A stretch of DNA of 64,000 nt from Ancylomarina subtilis (GTDB lineage Bacteria > Bacteroidota > Bacteroidia > Bacteroidales > Marinifilaceae): positions 2,111,781-2,175,780 of the forward strand of contig NZ_SHKN01000001.1 of NCBI RefSeq assembly GCF_004217115.1. The letters are read 5' to 3'. This document shows positions 58,484 to 64,000 of this stretch, piece after piece (the stretch's first letter is position 1; every line of letters starts with the position of its first letter). A model generated the notes under the pieces. The model saw only the letters and a program-made list of their open reading frames with translations, did no database searches and had not been told where the DNA came from. The position numbers and the translations under genes are program-made.

Positions 58484-58572
58484 TTGATCATATAGAACTA
58501 AAACAATTCTTACTTGGCGACAAAAGTACAATTTTTTGTTATTTATTTTATAAATCCTCCAATTAAAACACG

Positions 58573-59076
58573 ATGAAAGCGAAAGTTAGTATTATCATGG
58601 GAAGCACTTCTGATCTTCCGGTTATGGAAAAAGCAGCCCAAATTCTGAACGATTTTAAGATTCCCTTCGAAATAAATGCCCTATCAGCACACCGTACACC
58701 TGAAGAAGTGGAAGTTTTTGCCAAAGGTGCTATGGATAATGGAATTAAAGTCATTATCGCCGGAGCCGGTATGGCTGCTCATCTTCCTGGCGTAATTGCT
58801 GCCATGACTCCACTTCCTGTTATTGGTGTACCAATTAAAGCGAGTCTTGACGGCATGGATGCTTTACTTGCGATTGCTCAAATGCCTCCGGGAATCCCTG
58901 TTGCAACCGTAGCAATTAATGGTGCCATGAATGCCGGTATTTTGGCAGCTCAGATTATTGCTTCAGGCGATGAGGATTTGCAGAAGCAAGTTATCGCATA
59001 TAAGGAGAGCCTAAAGGACAAGATTGTAAAAGCCAATGAAGATTTGGCTACAGTAAAGTATGAATATCGCGTTTGA
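58573..59076 (+). CDS. purE: N5-carboxyaminoimidazole ribonucleotide mutase
   Basis: A 167-residue class I PurE of purine synthesis, moving the carboxyl group of N5-CAIR to C4. IIMGSTSDLPVMEKAA, ALSAHRTPEE and AGAGMAAHLPGVIA carry the catalytic serine and histidine region. No purK is adjacent. A strong terminator follows. Confidence 0.96.
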   Translation: MKAKVSIIMGSTSDLPVMEKAAQILNDFKIPFEINALSAHRTPEEVEVFAKGAMDNGIKVIIAGAGMAAHLPGVIAAMTPLPVIGVPIKASLDGMDALLAIAQMPPGIPVATVAINGAMNAGILAAQIIASGDEDLQKQVIAYKESLKDKIVKANEDLATVKYEYRV

Positions 59077-59111
59077 TTTTAACATCATTACGATTCCAAT
59101 AATTACATTCA

Positions 59112-59146
59112 AAAACCGAAAAGATATTCATTATCTTTTCGGTTTT
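59112..59146 (+). terminator. Terminator of purE
   Basis: AAAACCGAAAAGATA / TATCTTTTCGGTTTT-type stem of about 15 pairs with a short loop, ending in T-rich sequence. Confidence 0.88.
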
Positions 59147-59191
59147 ACTCTATAAACCAAACCATTAACTCCAAAAAAAATCACATCATTA

Positions 59192-59223
59192 TTTGACATA
59201 TTAAAAATCCCATACTAACTTTA
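59192..59223 (+). promoter_or_regulatory. Candidate promoter of the barrel-protein operon
   Basis: TTTG at 59192-59195, 20 bases, then TAACTTTA at 59216-59223 (last base off consensus). An exact TAAGTTTG at 59222-59229 is an alternative -7 with poorer spacing. Confidence 0.45.
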
Positions 59224-59247
59224 AGTTTGATCTTTAAACACTTAGCA

Positions 59248-60063
59248 ATGAAATCGATCAAACTCATCCTCATTTTAGTATTGCTAAATCAACTGGCTTT
59301 TGCCTCCTCTGAAAACCATCAGGCAGGTGCAAGATCGTCTGCCATGGGCACAGCTTCGGTTGCATCATCAGATCTTTGGGCCAACTTCAACAATCAAGCC
59401 GCCTTAGCCAGATTAGAAAAAATAAATCTCGGCGTGTATTACGAAAATCGATTTCAAATTAGCGATCTAAGCACCAAGGCCATTGCTATGTACTTGCCTA
59501 CAAAACTTGGAGGTTTCAACCTCAACTATTCTCAATTTGGATCTAATTTGTATAAGGAAAGTAAAATTGGCTTAGGTTACTCCAAACCCCTAAGCAAACA
59601 CTTTTGGGCAGCTGTTCAAATCAATCAGCTTCAAATTAAAATGAATCAAACATACGGCGATCAGACTCGATATAACTTTGAAATTGGTTTATTAGCCGAA
59701 CTCTTCTCTGATTTTTATTTAGGCTTTCATATTTTTAATCCCACACAGGAAAAATTTGAAACCTTTTATTTCGACGAAGCAATCCCAACAATTGCCCGAC
59801 TCGGTTTTTCATGGCATCTATCCAAAGAAACCATCCTCAACGCAGAAATACAAAAGGATTTTGATTACGATATTCGCCTAAAAATGGGTTTGGAGTACCA
59901 AGTTCTGAACGATTTATTTATCCGATTAGGAGCATTAAATCACCCCAACCAAATCAATTTAGGACTCGGCTATAAATACAAGATAATCCATATGAATTTG
60001 GCCTATTCAAAACATCAAAATCTGGGTTATACACCATCACTTGATCTTAATATCACATTTTAA
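59248..60063 (+). CDS. PorV/PorQ-like outer-membrane barrel protein
   Basis: A 271-residue exported protein. The signal peptide MKSIKLILILVLLNQLAFA is followed by HQAGARSSAMGTASVASSDLWANFNNQAAL, the start pattern of PorV/PorQ/FadL-type barrels of the Bacteroidota (gARS.aMG.a.va..d..a...NPA). The rest is alternating aromatic and polar strands, as in a beta barrel. The role could be in type IX secretion or unrelated transport. The frame begins 7 codons earlier at 59227, but ATG 59248 gives the signal peptide. The next gene starts 9 bases after the stop. Confidence 0.75.
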   Translation: MKSIKLILILVLLNQLAFASSENHQAGARSSAMGTASVASSDLWANFNNQAALARLEKINLGVYYENRFQISDLSTKAIAMYLPTKLGGFNLNYSQFGSNLYKESKIGLGYSKPLSKHFWAAVQINQLQIKMNQTYGDQTRYNFEIGLLAELFSDFYLGFHIFNPTQEKFETFYFDEAIPTIARLGFSWHLSKETILNAEIQKDFDYDIRLKMGLEYQVLNDLFIRLGALNHPNQINLGLGYKYKIIHMNLAYSKHQNLGYTPSLDLNITF

Positions 60064-60072
60064 ATTTCAGCC

Positions 60073-62133
60073 ATGCATCGACATTCATTTTATATGATGA
60101 TTATCTTGGTTTGTTTGAACTGCAATCTATTAGCTCAAAACACAGCTAATAAAAATGATATTATCGAAAAAATGATAGAAACGATTGCTGAAAACAGTGA
60201 TGAAAGTCTGGATTACACAACTCTTCTTGAAAATTTTAATGAATTATATGAAAACCCAATTAATCTGAACACAGCAAACAAACAAGAATTGGAACGTTTG
60301 TTCTACCTTTCAGAATATCAAATTCAAAACCTGCTTGAATACAGAAAAAACAATGGCCTTATTTACAGCATTTACGAATTAAGGCTTTTGGATGGATTCA
60401 ACTATAGCACACTACAAGATATTATCCCTTTCGTGAGTGTGGAGATAACTAAAAAAGAAATTAGCCCCAACACACATGGGCAAGCCAAACATTTTATTCT
60501 ACTCAGAAGTCAGAGAACTTTGGAAAATGAAAAAGGATATGAGTCATCTTTACCAAATGAAGACAGTGAAGTGCCAAGTCCTGAAAATAATCGCCAATAT
60601 TTGGGTCGTGCATGGAAATATTATACGCGTTACAAATACATTTCTCCTAAAAAGAATACAAGCTTTGGTTTTACAGCTGAAAACGATGCTGGAGAACCAT
60701 TTTTCAAAAAGTATAATTCGCAAGGCTTTGATTTTTATTCAGCCTTTGCAGAATACAAAGGCAGAGGGGTTATTCAACAAATAAATATAGGCGACTACCA
60801 CATTCGGTTTGGGCAAGGCTTAAGTGTTTGGTCTGGCTTAGCCAGTAAAAAGTCAACTTTCACCACTCGCAATGCCAAACGACTGCAAGGAATCAAATCC
60901 TATCATTCAACGGATGAAAATCAATTTTTCAGAGGGGGAGCTATGGAAATCAAACCTATGAAAAATTTAAGTTTCACTGGTTTTGTATCTAATAAAAAAA
61001 GAGATGCTAACATCGAAAACAACTTAACACAAAGTCTCATTAACACTGGACTTCATCGTAATGAAAACGAATTTGACAAGAAAAATCAGTTAGACGAATT
61101 GGTGTGGGGAGGCAGACTCCTTTGGAATTTTAATCAAACTGAGATTGGAACCTGTTTTATCAAATCGACATTCTCACCGCCACTTACCACTAACGACTCT
61201 GAACTAAATAAAACATTCGACTTATCTGGTAAACAAACTTATAACATGAGCATCTATTACGAGACCCGATTTAAATCTATGCATATGTTCGGAGAATTTG
61301 CTCAAAGTAAATCGGGTGGTAAAGCCTATTTGCAAGGCTTACAATTTCAAGCACATCCCCAGTTAATTGTAGAGGCTATCTATAGAAATTACGCTAAAAA
61401 TTATCATTCGCTATATGGTAATGGTTTTGGAGAACAATCAGAAACTCAAAATGAGACAGGCTTTTATTTCGGTTTTGAATTTCACCCCTACCCCAAGTGG
61501 ACTATACTTTCCTATTACGACTTGTACGAATTTCCCTGGCTGAAATACAGAGTCGATTCCCCTTCGGTTGGTCACGATTTTTTATCCCAACTGGAATACA
61601 GACCAAACAAGAACATTTCAATATACTTTAGATTCAAACAGGAAGAAAAACCTGAAAACACAAATGACACAAAGATTAAAACACCGATAAACCTGGAAAA
61701 AAAACAATATCGACTGCACCTTTCTGCCATCATAAACGAAAACTGGGAAATTAGAAACAGGATAGAGCTCTCTGAATATGAGAAACAAGATAAAGAAAGG
61801 GGGTATTTAGTCTATCAAGACCTTATTTATCATCACAGTAGACTCCCATTCACGGCAAACATTCGTTATGCCCTTTTTGATACGGATTCATACAATAGTC
61901 GGATTTATGCTTATGAAAATGATATTCTTTATGCCTTTTCCATACCAGCCTATTACAATAAAGGATCTCGTTTCTATCTCAATTTTAGATACAAATTCAA
62001 TCGAAAAGCAAGCCTGTATTTACGATATGCCCGCACACAGTATGCCCATTCTGAAAGCCTGGGATCGGGAAATTCAGAAATATCAGGTGATACAAAATCG
62101 GAAATAAAGCTTCAATTAAAACTGGCATTTTAA
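60073..62133 (+). CDS. Helix-hairpin-helix domain plus outer-membrane barrel protein
   Basis: A 686-residue exported protein. The signal peptide is MHRHSFYMMIILVCLNCNLLAQ. Two ComEA-like helix-hairpin-helix motifs follow (residues about 58-125: INLNTANKQELERLFYLSEY and YSIYELRLLDGFNYSTLQDI). From about residue 150 the sequence is rich in alternating aromatic strands and resembles a large barrel (GFTAENDAGEPFFKKY; INIGDYHIRFGQGLSVWSGL). This architecture recurs in Bacteroidota; DNA handling or uptake is only a guess from the HhH part. It overlaps functionally with the barrel gene directly upstream (same operon). Confidence 0.72.
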   Translation: MHRHSFYMMIILVCLNCNLLAQNTANKNDIIEKMIETIAENSDESLDYTTLLENFNELYENPINLNTANKQELERLFYLSEYQIQNLLEYRKNNGLIYSIYELRLLDGFNYSTLQDIIPFVSVEITKKEISPNTHGQAKHFILLRSQRTLENEKGYESSLPNEDSEVPSPENNRQYLGRAWKYYTRYKYISPKKNTSFGFTAENDAGEPFFKKYNSQGFDFYSAFAEYKGRGVIQQINIGDYHIRFGQGLSVWSGLASKKSTFTTRNAKRLQGIKSYHSTDENQFFRGGAMEIKPMKNLSFTGFVSNKKRDANIENNLTQSLINTGLHRNENEFDKKNQLDELVWGGRLLWNFNQTEIGTCFIKSTFSPPLTTNDSELNKTFDLSGKQTYNMSIYYETRFKSMHMFGEFAQSKSGGKAYLQGLQFQAHPQLIVEAIYRNYAKNYHSLYGNGFGEQSETQNETGFYFGFEFHPYPKWTILSYYDLYEFPWLKYRVDSPSVGHDFLSQLEYRPNKNISIYFRFKQEEKPENTNDTKIKTPINLEKKQYRLHLSAIINENWEIRNRIELSEYEKQDKERGYLVYQDLIYHHSRLPFTANIRYALFDTDSYNSRIYAYENDILYAFSIPAYYNKGSRFYLNFRYKFNRKASLYLRYARTQYAHSESLGSGNSEISGDTKSEIKLQLKLAF

Positions 62134-62147
62134 GAATGGTTAAAAAA

Positions 62148-62171
62148 AATGCCGCCATCTCTGGCGGCATT
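62148..62171. terminator. Bidirectional terminator
   Basis: AATGCCGCCA / TGGCGGCATT with a 4-base loop, between the convergent HhH protein gene and the surface-protein gene, flanked by an A run on the left. Confidence 0.9.
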
Positions 62172-62192
62172 CGTGATTCAGACTAATTTTTA

Positions 62193-64000
62193 TTAGTAAG
62201 TCATATAAACATAGCCTGTAAGCGGTTCTTTATTTTCACCATATTTGAAAATATAGAAATAGGTTCCCGGAGGAAGTCTGTCGTTTGAGATTTGTCCTTT
62301 TACATTTCCAAAACCCTCCCAATTATTATCGTAAGAATGTTTGCTATACACTATATTCCCCCATCGATTAAAGATTTCCAGGCTATTTTTTGGAAACTTC
62401 TCCAACCCAACAATCTTAAATTTATCGTTCAAATTATCGCTGTTAGGTGTTATTGCATTGGGAATGAAAACATCAACAGGAACAACTGTAATTTTAACTC
62501 GTCCTATTGCCGATATGCCTCCCTCATCAATCACTTCGTATTGCATAAACAGCTCGCCAACATATCTTTCCCGGGTATTAAACTCAAGATTGAGAAGATC
62601 ATCAACTGATAACCTGTCATTATCAGCAAGGATTTGCCCGTTTGACATCACAATTTCACCAAAATCAACAGCTGACAGAATCTTAACCGAAAGTTTATCC
62701 CCATCCTGATCATAAGGTCTTTCCAGATTTATAGGATTATGTATTGAAGCCTCTTCGACCTCCATCTCAACATCAAAAACCTGAGGAGCATCGTTCACTG
62801 GCAAAACTGTAATGTACACTGAGGCTTGACTACATCCGGACGGGGATTCGTCATCACAAATCTCATAGGTAAATGAATCTATCCCGTTAAAATCAGTATC
62901 AGGCAGATAAGTATAAGTCCCATCTGTATGAATATTCAAACTACCATGTTCAACATCTTTAACAGGATAAGTGTTTATTATCAAGGCATCACCCTCAACA
63001 TCAGAATCATTATCCAAGAGACTTGTCCCATCCAAAACCTTATCCTCTTCAACTTCGGCCTCGTCATTAACAGCTAAGGGTGCATCATTTACAGGTTGAA
63101 TATTAATGCTCACTCTAGCCTGATCTGACTTTTGAGGTGTGATATTGTCTTCAATACTATAAACAAAAGAATCAACTCCTGAGTAGTTCAATTTGGGTGT
63201 ATAAGTAAAAGTCCCATCTGAATGAATAACCAGTTTTCCATTGGCCACGTCAACCTTTGGATTGGTATCAATCCTCAAAATACTCCCCGGTGCTTTAACG
63301 TCATTGACCAAAAGATTAGGGCCATTCAAAACCTCGTCCTCTCGAGTATTCAATGAATCGTCATTAGCAAGTAAATAATCAATGACATCTGTTATGGTAA
63401 TTATAAAATCTTCAGCTACAACTGAACCATCTGTACTTCGTGCCTCAATTCGAATTACGTGAGACTGATCGGACTCAAAATCAATTCTAGTCGAATCAGC
63501 GACAGTAACAATTCCTGTAGAATGATCAATTTTAAATCGTCCTTCCGCATCATCTAAAAGGAAATAAGTAATTGCATCACCATCCTCATCCGTAGCTAAA
63601 GCCGTAATATGAACCAACGTTCCATTTAATGTGTTTTCAGGTATCGAATTATCTACCGGATCATTATCAATCAGATTGGCAATTGCGTGGTCGGTATCCC
63701 CACCAGATCCATCAACATCAGTTACTATAATTGTAAAATCGGCCGCGATAACTGAACCATCCGTACTTCGTGCTTCAATTCGAATAGGGTGTGAAGCATT
63801 GCTTTCAAAATCAATCAAACTCGCTTCGGCAACGGTTACGACACCTGTTACCATATCAATTTTAAATCGACCGTCTGCATCATCTGAAAGATAGTACGTG
63901 ATAGCATCGCCATCGGCATCAGTAGCTAAAGCTGTGATGTGAACCAAATCATCACTTACCGCATTTTCACTAATCGAATTGGCATCCGGATCATTATCAA
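62193..64000 (-). CDS. Cadherin/Ig-repeat surface protein with gliding-type C-terminal domain, N-terminus outside window
   Basis: At least 602 residues; the frame is open to the right edge. Two cadherin-like units lie at the N-terminal side, each with LVHITALATDxDGDAITY, DGRFKID or EGRFKID, FESxxSHxIRIEARSTDGSV; the DNA period is 330 bases (110 residues). Two Ig-like tandem-95-type units follow (DGTFTYTPKLNYSGVDSFVYS; DGTYTYLPDTDFNGIDSFTYE). The last 90 residues (VFIPNAITPNSDNLNDKFKI, LEIFNRWGNIVY, LPPGTYFYIFKY) are the CHU_C/gliding-motility C-terminal type B sorting domain. It is expected to be a cell-surface adhesin exported by type IX secretion. Confidence 0.9.
   Translation of the reverse strand, partial: DNDPDANSISENAVSDDLVHITALATDADGDAITYYLSDDADGRFKIDMVTGVVTVAEASLIDFESNASHPIRIEARSTDGSVIAADFTIIVTDVDGSGGDTDHAIANLIDNDPVDNSIPENTLNGTLVHITALATDEDGDAITYFLLDDAEGRFKIDHSTGIVTVADSTRIDFESDQSHVIRIEARSTDGSVVAEDFIITITDVIDYLLANDDSLNTREDEVLNGPNLLVNDVKAPGSILRIDTNPKVDVANGKLVIHSDGTFTYTPKLNYSGVDSFVYSIEDNITPQKSDQARVSINIQPVNDAPLAVNDEAEVEEDKVLDGTSLLDNDSDVEGDALIINTYPVKDVEHGSLNIHTDGTYTYLPDTDFNGIDSFTYEICDDESPSGCSQASVYITVLPVNDAPQVFDVEMEVEEASIHNPINLERPYDQDGDKLSVKILSAVDFGEIVMSNGQILADNDRLSVDDLLNLEFNTRERYVGELFMQYEVIDEGGISAIGRVKITVVPVDVFIPNAITPNSDNLNDKFKIVGLEKFPKNSLEIFNRWGNIVYSKHSYDNNWEGFGNVKGQISNDRLPPGTYFYIFKYGENKEPLTGYVYMTY

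Noticed and set aside
58521-58528. Minus-strand TACTTTTG as hpt promoter
   Set aside because: It is over 350 bases from hpt and has no -33 element at the right distance.

Overview
The window is about 64 kb of an AT-rich chromosome from a member of the Bacteroidota. The evidence is: gliding genes gldA, gldF and gldG; a C-terminal gliding-motility/type IX secretion sorting domain; a PorV/PorQ-like barrel protein; a type B L31; a GlmU-family protein; a fused ribBA; and many promoters of the Bacteroidota form TTTG-N19..21-TAnnTTTG instead of TTGACA/TATAAT. Shine-Dalgarno sequences are mostly weak. A marine or anaerobic Marinilabiliales-type organism is plausible, but that is inference. The gene content is chromosomal and mostly housekeeping. 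I see no insertion sequence, prophage, integrase or CRISPR array.

Layout. 1-9.8 kb: rmuC (cut by the left edge), an AI-2E family permease, lon, a GlmU-family protein, rpmE2, a large GNAT-like protein, a Bax inhibitor-1 family protein and an unknown gene. 9.9-17.1 kb, plus strand: tRNA-His, an EamA transporter, a cysteine-cluster protein, cmk, ispH, pfkA and priA. 17.1-22.1 kb, minus strand: an SDR epimerase with APS reductase, then gldA-gldF-gldG. 22.3-26.9 kb: a HAD phosphatase, then the riboflavin operon ribD-ribE-ribBA-ribH behind an FMN riboswitch and terminator. 27.1-31.1 kb, plus strand: a dolichol-phosphate-mannose-synthase-like transferase, pyrC, a GldN-like lipoprotein and a SerA-like dehydrogenase. 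31.1-32.6 kb: an unknown gene and a 700-base intergenic stretch with tandem repeats. 32.6-42.9 kb: a complete methionine operon metY-metX-hom-aspartokinase-metH-metF. 43.4-46.6 kb: a tricorn-like protease. 46.8-51.8 kb: parE-parC-aroK. 52.3-54.9 kb: trkH, a broken small gene and a DUF6629-like membrane protein. 54.9-58.2 kb: PAP2 phosphatase, obg, adk and hpt. 58.5-62.1 kb: purE and two envelope proteins. 62.2-64 kb: a cadherin/Ig-repeat surface protein cut by the right edge.

The most interesting find is upstream of the methionine operon. A good promoter is followed by a SAM-I type riboswitch with all four helices. Seven bases after helix P1 comes an unannotated 39-codon ORF whose last 11 codons contain seven ATG codons (QMMRMQMMMRML then stop). 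This looks like a methionine-rich leader peptide placed in series with a SAM riboswitch. If so, the operon would sense both SAM and charged methionyl-tRNA. The roughly 320-base leader after it contains several competing inverted repeats. A second set of mutually exclusive hairpins lies between metH and metF in the same operon.

All similarity statements come from reading motifs. No database search or structure calculation was run.
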